From contig NZ_CM002139.1 in the NCBI RefSeq assembly GCF_000454545.1, positions 3,410,901 to 3,474,900 on the forward strand: a DNA stretch of 64,000 nt. The letters run 5' to 3'. The stretch comes from Xanthomonas cassavae CFBP 4642. Its GTDB lineage: Bacteria > Pseudomonadota > Gammaproteobacteria > Xanthomonadales > Xanthomonadaceae. Of the stretch, positions 28,915-38,807 are shown piece after piece (the first letter of the stretch is position 1; every line of letters starts with the position of its first letter). The notes under the pieces are model-generated. The model was not told where the DNA came from, did no database searches, and saw nothing but the letters and a program-made list of their open reading frames with translations. The position numbers and the translations under genes were made by a program.

Positions 28915-31683
28915 ATGCTCGAGCCTGTTGCGTTGCTCGCTCCGCGCCCGTCACCGTCGCGCGACCATCCTCTTCCCGACTGGCTGCTTGCCGGCAAGCT
29001 GGAGCCACCGTTGCCGCGCCCGGGCGCGGTGCTGCGCGAGGCACTGCTCAGCACACTGGATCGGGCGCGGGCACGCCCGCTCACCCTGCTGCTGGCGCCC
29101 CCCGGCTTCGGCAAGACCACTGTGCTGGCGCAATGGCATGCCCGTCTGCAGACAAGCCAGCACATGGCCGTGGCGTGGCTGTCGCTGGATGAGGAAGACG
29201 CCGATGCCGCGCGCTTCCTCGGCCATCTTGCCCTGGCCCTGCAGCACGCGGGCGCGGATGCCGCACTGTGCGCCAGCGTGCTGCACGGCTGCGACCAGGA
29301 CCCACGCAACGCCGTCCCCCTGTTGATCCGCGCCTTGCGCAACGCACCGCGTCCGATCAGCGTGATTCTCGACGACTACGACCGGGTCGGCAGCGCATCG
29401 GTCGATGAACTGGTGCTGCGGTTGATCGAACACGGCGGCGGGCGGCTGCATCTGTTGCTGGCCACCCGCCGCATCCCGGCACTGCCGCTGGCGCGCCTGG
29501 ATCTGCAAGCCCAACTCAGCCGCCTTGGCAGCGTGCAATTGGCACTGGACGCAGACGAGGCGCGCACGTTGCTGGGACCGCAGATCCCTGCACCGATGGT
29601 GGATGCCTTGCTGCGCTACACCGAGGGCTGGCCAGTGGCCTTGCACCTGGCCCGGCTCTGGCTGGAAGGCGATGCGCAACGCCAGCAGGAAGTGACGGCG
29701 CGCTTCTCCGGCCGCAGCGCGCAGATCGCCGCCTACCTGGCCGAACAGGTCGTCAACGATCTGGATGCGGACACGCGCGACCTGTTGCTGCGCACCAGCC
29801 ACCTGAAACGCATCAATGCGTCCCTTGCCGATACACTGCGCCAGCGCGAGGACAGCGGTCGCCTGCTGGCGCGCCTGGAACACTTCCATGGCCTGCTGGT
29901 GCCGCTGGACGGCGAGCGCGAATGGTTCCGCTATCACCGGCTGTTTGCCGACTTCCTGCAGCAACTGCTCGACCGCGAGCATCCCGGCCAGGCCGTGCAC
30001 CTGCACCAACGCGCGGCGCGCTGGTGTGGCGAGCACCAGCATCTGGCCGACGCGGTACGGCATGCCGCACGTGGCGAGTGCGGCGACCTGGCCGCCAGCT
30101 ACATCGCGCGTGCCGGCACCTGGCAACTGGTGCTGACCCACGGCACACACGAAGTCCGCGCACTGCTCCGGCATTTCGAACACCGCACCATCCGCGACAC
30201 CCCGGCGCTGAATCTCACCCAGGCGCATCTGCACGCAAGGCTCGGCGAGTTCAGCCATGCGCGTCTGCTGCTGGAACGTTTCCGCGACTTCCCGGCGGCG
30301 CTGCGTGAGCCCTTGCAGCGCGACTACACGGTGGTGGTGGCGCTGCTGCGCGACCGCCTGGATGAAATCTGCGGCAATCCACACGGCCTTAGCCAGATCG
30401 CCGCGCAGGCCGGCGCACTGGACGAAGACGACCACCTGGGCCGCGGGATGCTGCTGTGCATCTGCGCCAACACCGCGCTTGCACAAGGCGCCTTTGCAGT
30501 TGCCGAGCGCCATGCACTGGCCGCACGCGATGCCATGCGCCGCGGCGGCAGCGATCTCGGTGCCAGCCAGGCGCTGCTGTCGCTGGGGCAGAGTCTGTTT
30601 TACCGCGGCCAGCTCGGCGACGCCGAAGCCTGCTACCAGCAAGCCCTGCAGTGCTGCGCCCGCTCACCAAAGCTGGACCGTGTAGTGCAAGCCGCAGGTC
30701 AGTGCCTGCTTGCGCAGCTGCACTACGAGCGTGGCCACCACGACGATGCGGCCGACCTGCTGCATCCGGCGCTGGAACTGCTCGAACAACACGATGGCAG
30801 CGCCGATGTCCTGGCAGCTGCCTACGACACCGCACTGGGCCTGGAACGCGTGCGCGATCGCAGCGGACGCAGTGCCCTGGGGTTGCTCGAACACATCGAA
30901 CAGATTGCCCACGAGCGCAAGCTGGCGCGGCTGTCCGAACTGGCCGCTGCGTGGCGATTGATGGTGCTGCTGGAGCACCCCGGCACGACGGCCATCGACC
31001 TGCTGATCGCCCGCACCGGCGGCGAATCCGGCCTGGCCCACACGTTGCGCGCCGCGCACCGCTGGCGCGACCGCGCCGCAATGGGCTTTGCGCTGGCGCG
31101 CTGGCATCGGCTGGCCGGGCGCAGCAGTGCGGCGCTGAGCATTCTTGGCCAGATCGAGCAAGCCTGCCTGAGCAACGACAATGCCTGCCACCTCGCGCGC
31201 ACCCGTGCGCGCATCGCACTGGTGCTGCAGCAGCGCGGCGAACTGCTCGAGGCACTGCCGCCGCTGTACAGCGCACTGGATCACGTAGCGCTGACCCAAA
31301 GCTGGCAGGCCATCGTCGAGCTGGGTCTGCCAGCCAAGGCGATGCTGCGGTCGCTGCGCCAGCACGACCCGCACACCGTTGGCGGCACCACGCGTGCATT
31401 GACCATCCAGGCCTTGCTCGAACGGCTCAGCGGCGACGAAGACCCGGCCAGCGACATGTTCAGCGAGCGCGAACTGGAAGTGCTGGCGCAGCTGGCACGC
31501 GGCTATTCCAACAAGCAGATCGCCCGCCACCTGCACCTGTCGGAGAACACCGTCAAGTTCCACCTCAAGAACCTGTATCGCAAGCTCAATGCACGCAGCC
31601 GCGAGGGTGCGCTGGCACAGGCTCAGCAACGGGGCGTGTTGCACGGCCAGGATCCCCAGCAAGCAGAAGATGCGCCCCGCTGA
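28915..31683 (+). CDS. MalT-like LuxR-family ATP-dependent transcriptional regulator
   Basis: 922 residues, the size of MalT/LAL regulators (STAND ATPases). N-terminal NTPase module with Walker A PGFGKTT at about 63-69, Walker B-like ISVILDDYD at about 148-156, and the arginine-containing WPVALHLARLWL; winged-helix/linker with YHRLFADFLQQLLDRE; TPR-like sensor region (about 400-800) and a C-terminal LuxR helix-turn-helix (about 848-910; FSERELEVLAQLARGYSNKQIARHLHLSENTVKFHLKNLY). Such proteins oligomerise on ATP and inducer binding. No target operon or inducer can be named; neighbours (hemL, azurin) give no hint. Start at ATG 28915 without a strong Shine-Dalgarno. Confidence 0.88.
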   Translation: MLEPVALLAPRPSPSRDHPLPDWLLAGKLEPPLPRPGAVLREALLSTLDRARARPLTLLLAPPGFGKTTVLAQWHARLQTSQHMAVAWLSLDEEDADAARFLGHLALALQHAGADAALCASVLHGCDQDPRNAVPLLIRALRNAPRPISVILDDYDRVGSASVDELVLRLIEHGGGRLHLLLATRRIPALPLARLDLQAQLSRLGSVQLALDADEARTLLGPQIPAPMVDALLRYTEGWPVALHLARLWLEGDAQRQQEVTARFSGRSAQIAAYLAEQVVNDLDADTRDLLLRTSHLKRINASLADTLRQREDSGRLLARLEHFHGLLVPLDGEREWFRYHRLFADFLQQLLDREHPGQAVHLHQRAARWCGEHQHLADAVRHAARGECGDLAASYIARAGTWQLVLTHGTHEVRALLRHFEHRTIRDTPALNLTQAHLHARLGEFSHARLLLERFRDFPAALREPLQRDYTVVVALLRDRLDEICGNPHGLSQIAAQAGALDEDDHLGRGMLLCICANTALAQGAFAVAERHALAARDAMRRGGSDLGASQALLSLGQSLFYRGQLGDAEACYQQALQCCARSPKLDRVVQAAGQCLLAQLHYERGHHDDAADLLHPALELLEQHDGSADVLAAAYDTALGLERVRDRSGRSALGLLEHIEQIAHERKLARLSELAAAWRLMVLLEHPGTTAIDLLIARTGGESGLAHTLRAAHRWRDRAAMGFALARWHRLAGRSSAALSILGQIEQACLSNDNACHLARTRARIALVLQQRGELLEALPPLYSALDHVALTQSWQAIVELGLPAKAMLRSLRQHDPHTVGGTTRALTIQALLERLSGDEDPASDMFSERELEVLAQLARGYSNKQIARHLHLSENTVKFHLKNLYRKLNARSREGALAQAQQRGVLHGQDPQQAEDAPR

Positions 31684-31817
31684 GTGGTGGAGCTTGCCCG
31701 ACCTGCGTCTTCACGGACGGCGGCGCCTGCGCTCGCAGCGCGTGAGTGCTGCAAGCAACGCTCAAGTCAATGCACCGGCAATCCACACGCCACAGATGCA
31801 CGCCGCCCGCGACAACA

Positions 31818-32267
31818 TCAGCCGAAGCTCAGCGTGCCCTTCATCATCGCCCAGTGTCCGGGGAACGAGCAGAAGAACGTATACGCGCCGCCCTTGGTCA
31901 ACTTGCTGGTGGCAAAGCTGACCGTGGCGCTCTCGCCGCCGCCGATGACCTTGGTATGCGCGATCACGCGCGCATCGGCCTTGGGCAGATAGCTGTCGGC
32001 AAGGGTAGACCGCACGCCGGCATTGGCGATCGGCTGGAAATCGGCGGTCTTGGTCAGCACCCAGTTATGCCCCATCACGGTGGGGGCCATCTTGCCGGAA
32101 TGCTTGAGCGTCACCTCCACCTGCGTGCAGTCCGGCGCGATGGTGATGGCGCTCTGGTCGAATTTCATCTGGTCGTTGCCGGTGATGGTCACCGCACAGG
32201 TCTTTGCCCAGGCCGAAGGCGCCAGCCCCAGCAAGCCCAGTACCGCGATCGTCGAAAACAGTTTCAA
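31818..32267 (-). CDS. azurin (type I blue copper protein)
   Basis: 149 residues including a 21-residue Sec signal (LFSTIAVLGLLGLAPSAWA), so periplasmic. Mature part has the azurin disulfide pair C24/C47 and copper ligands H67 (MGHNW), C133, H138 and M142 (FCSFPGHWAMMKG) in correct spacing. Electron carrier between cytochromes and terminal reductases or redox-stress partners. The start is TTG at 32267: AGGAG lies seven bases upstream, and the only nearby ATG, four bases upstream of the TTG, is in another frame and reads ATG-CCT-TGA. Confidence 0.93.
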   Translation of the reverse strand: MKLFSTIAVLGLLGLAPSAWAKTCAVTITGNDQMKFDQSAITIAPDCTQVEVTLKHSGKMAPTVMGHNWVLTKTADFQPIANAGVRSTLADSYLPKADARVIAHTKVIGGGESATVSFATSKLTKGGAYTFFCSFPGHWAMMKGTLSFG

Positions 32268-32470
32268 GGCATGACTCCTGCAATAAGAAATACACCACGC
32301 GCCCAAGGCAACCATCGCTGCGCGCACAGCGTCGGCGCTTCCAGGGTAATGCCTTGTCGAGGTCAACAGAACATCCACAGGCCGCTATCGCAGTGCGCAG
32401 GCGATGACCGGTGCCACGTAGCACCGCCACACCTCGCCATGACCCTGCAGGCCTGGCTCAACCGTCTGCA

Positions 32471-33612
32471 TCAGGCATGACGGAAGAATGCGTCCATGTG
32501 CGCGTCCGTGGCCGACGCCCCCTGCGGCGCCTGGAACGTGCCGCGCTTGCCGGCCATCATCTGCACGAAGGCCTGCTTGAAGCGCGCCATCTCCTCGGGT
32601 GCGCCCACAGTGATGCGCGACCAGGTTGGCCACACCGGCCAGCTGCGTCCGATGAACGCGCCGAAGCTGGCCATGGCGTCCTTGAAGCCGTCCGCCGGTT
32701 GCTTCACATCGACCATGAAGCGATTGCTCTGCGATAGCGATGCAGGCGTAGCCCTGCGCGCGCAGCAACCCGATCACATCCTCGCGTGGAGCGGCGGTGC
32801 GGGCGCGCCATTGCGGCACCAGTGCAGTGTCGCGCAGGCTGGCCAGCCCGGCTGCGGCCGCCGTTACCGGCAGGCTGTTGACGCTGTAGAACATCAGCTT
32901 GGCCAACAACTCCGGCCGTGCCGCGACGTAACCCAGGCGGATGCCGGCCATGCCGTAGAGCTTGGAGGAGGTGCGCAGCACCACCACGTCTTCGCCCCGC
33001 CGCCACCATGTCCACCCTGCTGCGGGTGTTCTGCGCGAAGTGGATATAGGCCTCGTCCACCATCAGCACGCTGCCCTTGGGCTTGTGCGCCAGTGCGTAG
33101 TCCAGGTCCTTGCGCGCGGTCGCCGAACCGGTGGGGTTGTTGGGATTGCAGATGTAGATCACGCCGGCATGCGCATCGGCACTGCACATGGCTTGCACGT
33201 CATGCGAGAAATCCTTGCGCAGCGGCACCTTGATCAGCTTGGCGCCATTGCGCGTGGCTGCGCGCCATCCCGACTCGTAGATGGGATCGGCAGTCGCCAA
33301 CGAGGCGCCAGGCGAGGCAAACGCCAGCATCGTGTAATCCAGCGGCTCGGTGGAGCCGGCATGAGCCATCAGGTGATCCAACGGCAACCTGAGTTCGGCT
33401 GCCGGCGTGGTCATCGGCTCCAGTTGCACGTCACGCAGATAGCGCCCACCTTGCGGAGCGATCTGGGTGATCGCCCTGATCGTCGCCGGGCATGGCCGGT
33501 CCGGATGTTCGTTGCAGCCGACCATCACCGGCGACAACGCGCCGGCAGTTGGTGGCGCGATGGCGGCGGTGAGAACGGCGGCCAGTGCCGCCGCCAGCTG
33601 ATCGGTATTCAA
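32471..33612 (-). pseudogene. class I/II (HisC-like) aminotransferase, broken by two frameshifts
   Basis: Read across three frames, this is a PLP aminotransferase of the histidinol-phosphate aminotransferase type: VMVGCNEHPDRPCP, GAKLIKVPLRKDF, GVIYICNPNNPTGS, VLMVDEAYIHFA, then in the next frame TSSKLYGMAGIRLGYVAA (PLP Lys), then in the third frame FMVDVKQPADGFKDAM. Shifts fall at about 32995-32998 (a CCCC run, one base too many) and about 32720-32735; both behave as single-base insertions. N-terminus uncertain; a hydrophobic stretch (LAAALAAVLTAAIAPP) suggests an exported enzyme. Either a decayed gene or sequencing error in homopolymers. Confidence 0.8.
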
Positions 33613-34011
33613 GCGCTTAGGCAGGCAATCGCCCCCTGGAGTGTGGAGTGTGGCGCGTGATGAGTGACCGGACCCGCTCCCCAAGACCGGCTGGCACCGC
33701 GGATGCGGCACGGATCGACCATACCCAGCACGGTTCCGCAGCAGAGGCGGTGCGGAGGGTAGGCTCTGCGCAGGTGGATAGGCTGCTACCGAATCGAACC
33801 ATATGAATGCGCAGCATCCGTGCGCTCGGCGCCTATGTGTTTCCGTGGCAAGGCATTGGCGACACAGGCATTGGCACTGCGCCGCATGGCCGCGAACCGC
33901 TCGTACACAACGCGCCGACCCGCGTGCGGCGCTTTGGGCATGGCAGCTCTCGCACGCTTGCCATGCAAGGGCGAATCGACAACGCTGCAGCGCTACGTCC
34001 TGGGCCTGCGC
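33613..34011. other. intergenic stretch between the broken aminotransferase and the HAD gene
   Basis: 400 bp. Open frame extends upstream of the HAD start, but without recognisable domain. No T-tailed hairpin or heptad element seen. Confidence 0.4.
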
Positions 34012-34629
34012 ATGCCGACCGCACCGATTTCCCTGCTACTGCTCGACTTCGATGGCGTGCTCGCGCGCTATTGGCGGCCACGCCGCCTGGCCGCCCTGGC
34101 AACGGCCGCTGCCTGCACCCCGCAGCGCGTCCAGCAGGTGCTGTTCGAACAGGGACTGGAGCGCGCCTACGATGCCGGCGCGATCGACACGCCGGCGTAC
34201 CTGAGCCAGCTCAGCGACGGTCTGGGGCACCCGATCGATCAGGCCACCTGGATCGCTGCGCGCGTGGCCGCGTGCCGTGCAGACCCTGCGGTGGTGGCGC
34301 AGGTGCTGGCGGTATCAGCGACAACCGCGGTGGCCGTGCTGACCAATAACGGCCCATTGATGGCCGAGGCGATTGCGCAGATCGTGCCGTCGCTGTTTCC
34401 GCTCGTGCAAGGGCGCGTGTTGTGCAGCGGCGCACTCGGCGGGCGCAAGCCGGACGTGCAGGTGTATCAGCGTGCGCTCGACGCCCTCGGGGCACACGCG
34501 TCTGGCACCCTGTTCGTCGATGACCTGTTCGTCAACGTCAGCGGCGCCCGCGCCGCAGGATTGCATGCCGATACCGTGCGCGATGCGCGCGCATTGCGGC
34601 GGGTGTTGAAGCGGTATGGCTTGGGGTGA
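34012..34629 (+). CDS. HAD superfamily hydrolase (subfamily IA type)
   Basis: 205 residues. Motif I LLLDFDGVLARY (Asp nucleophile and Asp general acid/base two residues on), a helical cap (about 20-100), motif II VAVLTNNGP, motif III Lys in GGRKPDVQVYQ and motif IV LFVDDLFVNVSGARAAG. Cytoplasmic phosphatase or dehalogenase-like; substrate unknown. ATG at 34012 directly precedes the conserved core; an in-frame extension to 33820 is not supported by any domain. Convergent with argD. Confidence 0.85.
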   Translation: MPTAPISLLLLDFDGVLARYWRPRRLAALATAAACTPQRVQQVLFEQGLERAYDAGAIDTPAYLSQLSDGLGHPIDQATWIAARVAACRADPAVVAQVLAVSATTAVAVLTNNGPLMAEAIAQIVPSLFPLVQGRVLCSGALGGRKPDVQVYQRALDALGAHASGTLFVDDLFVNVSGARAAGLHADTVRDARALRRVLKRYGLG

Positions 34630-34714
34630 GGGTACGGGATTGCGACGCACGCGCCTTCCATACCCTCACCAATCAGCGCCCTACCCGCCGCCACGCAACA
34701 GACCAAGCGACCAC

Positions 34715-35941
34715 TCACCGCTGCGCGACGTACTCGGCAATCGCCAGCCGCAGGCGCGCCAGCCCATCGGCCAGCTCGGCATCGGTCAGATTCAGCGCCG
34801 GCACGAAACGCAATACATCCGGCCCCGCCTGCAGCGCCAGCAGCCCGTGCTTGGCCGCCAGGTCGAGGATCGCGCCCGCCTGGCCGGCATGCGCCTGCGC
34901 CAGCACCGCGCCGAGCATCAGGCCGCGCCCGCGGATCTGCGCAAACAGGCCGAACTCGGCATTCAATGCCTCCAGCCCCGCGCGCAACGCAGCCGATTGA
35001 CGTTCCACATTGGCCGCAATCTCCGGCGAGGCCAGCTTGCGCAACGCCACCCGTGCCACCGCCGCAGCCAGCGGATTGCCGCCGAAGGTGGTGCCGTGCG
35101 CGCCGAACTGCATGGTCTGCGCCACCTTGGGGCCGGCCAGCATCGCACCGATCGGGAAACCGCCGCCCAATGCCTTGGCCAGGGTCACGATGTCCGGCGT
35201 CACCTGCTCCTGCCAATGCGCGAACAAGGTACCGGTGCGGCCCATACCGCACTGGATCTCGTCCAGCACCAACAAGGCCTCATGCTGGTCGCACAGCGCG
35301 CGTGCGCGGGCCAGGAAGCCTGGCGCTGCCGGCATCACCCCGCCCTCGCCCTGGATCGGCTCCACCATCACCGCCGCCACATCGCCAGCGGCCATCGCCG
35401 CGTCCAGCGCCGCCACATCGTTGAAATCCACATAGCGAAATCCGCCCGGCAGCGGCTCGTAGCCTTCCTGGTACTTCGGCTGCGCGGTGGCGGTGACCGA
35501 CGCCAGCGTGCGGCCATGGAAACTGCCGCGGAAGGTGACGATCACGCGCCGCTCGGCCGGGCGGCCCTGATCGCTGGCCCACTTGCGCACCAGCTTGATC
35601 GCCGCCTCATTGGCCTCGGTACCCGAATTGCACAGGAACACCTTCTCGGCGAAGCGCGAGGCGCCCACCAGTTCTTCGGCCAGCTTCAATGGCGGCGCGC
35701 TGTAGAAGATGTTGCTGGTGTGCCACAGCTTGCCGGCCTGCTCGGTGAGCGCGGCCACCAGGTCCGGATCGTTATGGCCCAGCCCGCTGACCGCGATGCC
35801 CGAGGACAGGTCCAGATACTCGCGCCCGGCATCGTCCCACACGCGACTGCCCTGCCCACGCTCCAGCACCACCTGGCGCGGGCGATAGACCGGCAGGTAG
35901 TAGTGCGCAAGGGACAGGGGCGAATCGGCAGCGGTGCTCAT
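34715..35941 (-). CDS. argD: acetylornithine aminotransferase
   Basis: 408 residues, class III PLP aminotransferase. Forms N-acetylornithine from its semialdehyde and glutamate in arginine synthesis (may also act in lysine synthesis). Landmarks: LCNSGTEANEAAIKLVRKW, FRGSFHGRTLASVTAT, LLVLDEIQCGMGRTG, TLAKALGGGFPIGAM (PLP Lys) and GTTFGGNPLAAA. ATG at 35941 chosen; a longer in-frame start at 36031 reads through the 10-bp repeat and is unlikely. Other arginine genes are not nearby. Succinylornithine or other omega-aminotransferase activity cannot be ruled out. Confidence 0.88.
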   Translation of the reverse strand: MSTAADSPLSLAHYYLPVYRPRQVVLERGQGSRVWDDAGREYLDLSSGIAVSGLGHNDPDLVAALTEQAGKLWHTSNIFYSAPPLKLAEELVGASRFAEKVFLCNSGTEANEAAIKLVRKWASDQGRPAERRVIVTFRGSFHGRTLASVTATAQPKYQEGYEPLPGGFRYVDFNDVAALDAAMAAGDVAAVMVEPIQGEGGVMPAAPGFLARARALCDQHEALLVLDEIQCGMGRTGTLFAHWQEQVTPDIVTLAKALGGGFPIGAMLAGPKVAQTMQFGAHGTTFGGNPLAAAVARVALRKLASPEIAANVERQSAALRAGLEALNAEFGLFAQIRGRGLMLGAVLAQAHAGQAGAILDLAAKHGLLALQAGPDVLRFVPALNLTDAELADGLARLRLAIAEYVAQR

Positions 35942-35970
35942 GATGATCGGTCGCAGAAGCGGAAAGGGAA

Positions 35971-36020
35971 CGGGCATTCTCGCGCATTCGCGCGCATTCG
36001 CGCGCATTCGCGCGCCTGCG
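35971..36020. repeat. 10-bp direct repeats in the argD/channel gap
   Basis: CGCGCATTCG occurs three times head to tail (35981, 35991, 36001), with degenerate copies on either side (CGGGCATTCT at 35971, CGCGCCTGCG at 36011). It occupies most of the 92-bp gap between argD and the channel gene. One helical turn per unit, so binding sites on one DNA face are possible. Confidence 0.8.
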
Positions 36021-36033
36021 GCACAATGCACGC

Positions 36034-36905
36034 ATGCGCCCTCTTTCCGATCCCCAGCTCACGCCCGCCACCGACCACGGCTGGCGCCGGCACTGGTTCG
36101 ACATCATCTACCGGCACGACACGCGCCCCTCGCGCAACTTCGACCTGATGCTGGTGGCGGCCATCCTGGCCAGCGTGGGGGTGATCATGATCGACAGCGT
36201 GCCGCGCATCCATGCGCGCTCGGCACACTGGCTGGTGCCGCTGGAATGGGCCTTCACGATCCTGTTCACACTGGAATACGCCTTGCGCCTGGCGGTGGTG
36301 CGGCGGCCATCGCATTACGCGCTCAGCAGTTGGGGCGTGATCGACCTGCTGTCGATCCTGCCCAGCTACCTGTCGTTCTTCGTGCCCGGTGCGCAGACCC
36401 TGTGGTGGTGCGGGTGCTGCGCATCCTGCGCCTGTTCCGCATCCTCAAGCTCACCCGCTACATCCAGGAAAGCGGGCAACTGGTGGACGCGCTGTGGCGC
36501 AGCCGGCGCAAGGTGCTGGTGTTCCTGTTCAGCGTGCTCACCATCACCGTGATCGCCGGTGCCACGATGTATGTGATCGAAGGCCCGCAACACGGCTTCA
36601 CCAGCATTCCCACCAGCATGTACTGGGCCATCGTCACCATGGCCACGGTGGGTTTCGGCGATCTGGTGCCGCAGACCACGCTGGGCCGCTTCGTCACCTC
36701 GGCGCTGATCCTGATCGGCTACAGCATCATCGCCGTGCCCACCGGCATCTATACAGCCGAACTGGCCACCACGCTGCGCGAAGGTGGCCATACCGGCAAG
36801 CGCGATGCTCGCAACTGCGCCCGCTGCGGACTGGAAGGCCACGCGCCGGATGCGCGCTACTGCCGGCAGTGCGCCGAGCCGCTGCCGGCGCTCGGCAACG
36901 GCTGA
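36034..36905 (+). pseudogene. voltage-gated-type potassium channel with one frameshift
   Basis: Two frames join into a six-TM cation channel. Frame one: S1-S4 region (about residues 1-122; FDLMLVAAILASVGVIMID, LEWAFTILFTLEYALRL, WGVIDLLSILPSYLSFF). Frame two: VVVRVLRILRLFRILKLTRYI (Arg-rich S4), S5, pore helix and filter MATVGFGDLVP, S6, and a C-terminal zinc-ribbon-like CARCGLEGHAPDARYCRQC. The break lies at about 36396-36404 (CTGTGGTGGTG), consistent with loss of one base. If not a sequencing error, the product is truncated before S4-S6 and non-conducting. Confidence 0.85.
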
Positions 36906-37045
36906 CGCAAGGCTGCGCAGCCCAATGCATGGCGCACCGCCGCCAGGCGCAACCGCCGCGACACTCGCCACGTGCATGGCAGTACTACAACGCCCTGCAC
37001 GCAACGATGCCCCACCCGACCGCGGCGTGCGCGCACGCGCCGCAC

Positions 37046-37861
<816 letters not shown>

Positions 37862-37981
37862 GGGATTAGGGAGTCGGGATTGGAGATTCGTAAGAGCTTA
37901 TTCTTTCATTGCTCCCACCGACCAACCCACCGCTCAAGCCATACGCTCTTGCGAATCCCCAATCCCGAATACCCAATCCCC
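37862..37981. repeat. inverted-repeat heptad element between SDR and kinase genes
   Basis: Left arm 37862-37897 (GGGATTAGGGAGTCGGGATT... ending TAAGAGC) and right arm 37945-37981 (beginning GCTCTTGCGAATCCCCAATC) are reverse complements over about 36 bp with a few mismatches; spacer of 47 bp. The element exactly fills the gap from the SDR start codon to just before the kinase stop. MITE-like in form, but no target-site duplication could be judged by eye. Confidence 0.85.
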
Positions 37982-37985
37982 GCCT

Positions 37986-38645
37986 TCAGGGCTTCGGGCC
38001 CTGCCCCTCGTTGTCTTCCCAATGCAGCACGCGGCGGGTCACGAAGCGGTAGACCGGCTTGCCGGTGGCGAACCACAGCTCGCGCACCCAGGAGCGGCGC
38101 GTGAGTACGCGGCGTTCCACCGGGGTGATGGCGGCCGGGCAATACATGCGCTTGTGCTTGAGCAGGTGGCGCAGGTCTTCACGTGCAAGCAGACGCATCC
38201 AGCGCGCGCGTGGGTGGCCGCGCACCGCCAGCTGGAAATCGATCACCGCCGGGCTGCCATCGTCCTGCACCAGCCAGTTGGCTTCCTTGGCCAGATCGTT
38301 GTGCGCCACGCCGCGCCGATGCAGCTGTTGCAACAGCCGGCGCGCCTGCCGGAAATACGCCAGGTCCCCGCGCGGCGGGCGCTGGTACATCGCATCGCCG
38401 GCCAGGTAGCTGCGGTCCAGATGACGCCCGTCCCAATGCAGCAGGCGCGGCGTCCGCGGCAGGCCGTCCAGCTGGCGCAGTGCCAACGCTTCGCGCCGCG
38501 CCAGCCACCACGCCACGCCGCGCAGCAGCCACGGTGCCACGCTCAGGTCGCGCCGCACGAACACGCGGCCCGCGTCGCGGATCAGCAGGATGCGCCCGAA
38601 GGTATCGGACTTCAGCGGCAGGTTGCCGGCGGGATCGTCGCTCAT
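37986..38645 (-). CDS. RIO/lipopolysaccharide-kinase-like protein kinase
   Basis: 219 residues, compact protein-kinase-like fold. Catalytic loop HNDLAKEANW at 115-124 (HxDLxxxN) and a metal-binding segment VIDFQLA with DFQ in place of DFG at 136-138, as in RIO and Waa-type kinases. N-terminal lobe short, with RREALALRQL perhaps the C-helix; no clear Gly-rich loop. ATG at 38645. Could phosphorylate LPS core sugar or a protein; undetermined. Function inferred from fold only. Confidence 0.78.
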   Translation of the reverse strand: MSDDPAGNLPLKSDTFGRILLIRDAGRVFVRRDLSVAPWLLRGVAWWLARREALALRQLDGLPRTPRLLHWDGRHLDRSYLAGDAMYQRPPRGDLAYFRQARRLLQQLHRRGVAHNDLAKEANWLVQDDGSPAVIDFQLAVRGHPRARWMRLLAREDLRHLLKHKRMYCPAAITPVERRVLTRRSWVRELWFATGKPVYRFVTRRVLHWEDNEGQGPKP

Positions 38646-38794
38646 CGCCCATTGTAGACGGGCGGTCAGCATCGCCACATCGCCAATGCGAGCGCCGCTG
38701 TGCCAATGGCATGCAACGCCGGGGCGGATGCAACCTGAAGTGAAGCAAACCGTCCGATGTGAGCATGGCGCAAGTCAGTCGTCGCCATGCCCGC

Positions 38795-38800
38795 CTATAA
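38795..38800 (+). promoter_or_regulatory. -10 hexamer that may give a leaderless mRNA
   Basis: Perfect TATAAT seven bases before the ATG at 38808. A transcript starting at the usual distance would begin at or next to the start codon. The GGGA before the ATG is too close to act as a normal ribosome-binding site. No clear -35 box. Confidence 0.5.
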
Positions 38801-38807
38801 TTCGGGA

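Noticed and set aside
34715..36031. Longer argD start at 36031
   Set aside because: It would read through the CGCGCATTCG repeats as Arg/Glu/Cys/Ala-rich codons, unlike the conserved argD N-terminus.
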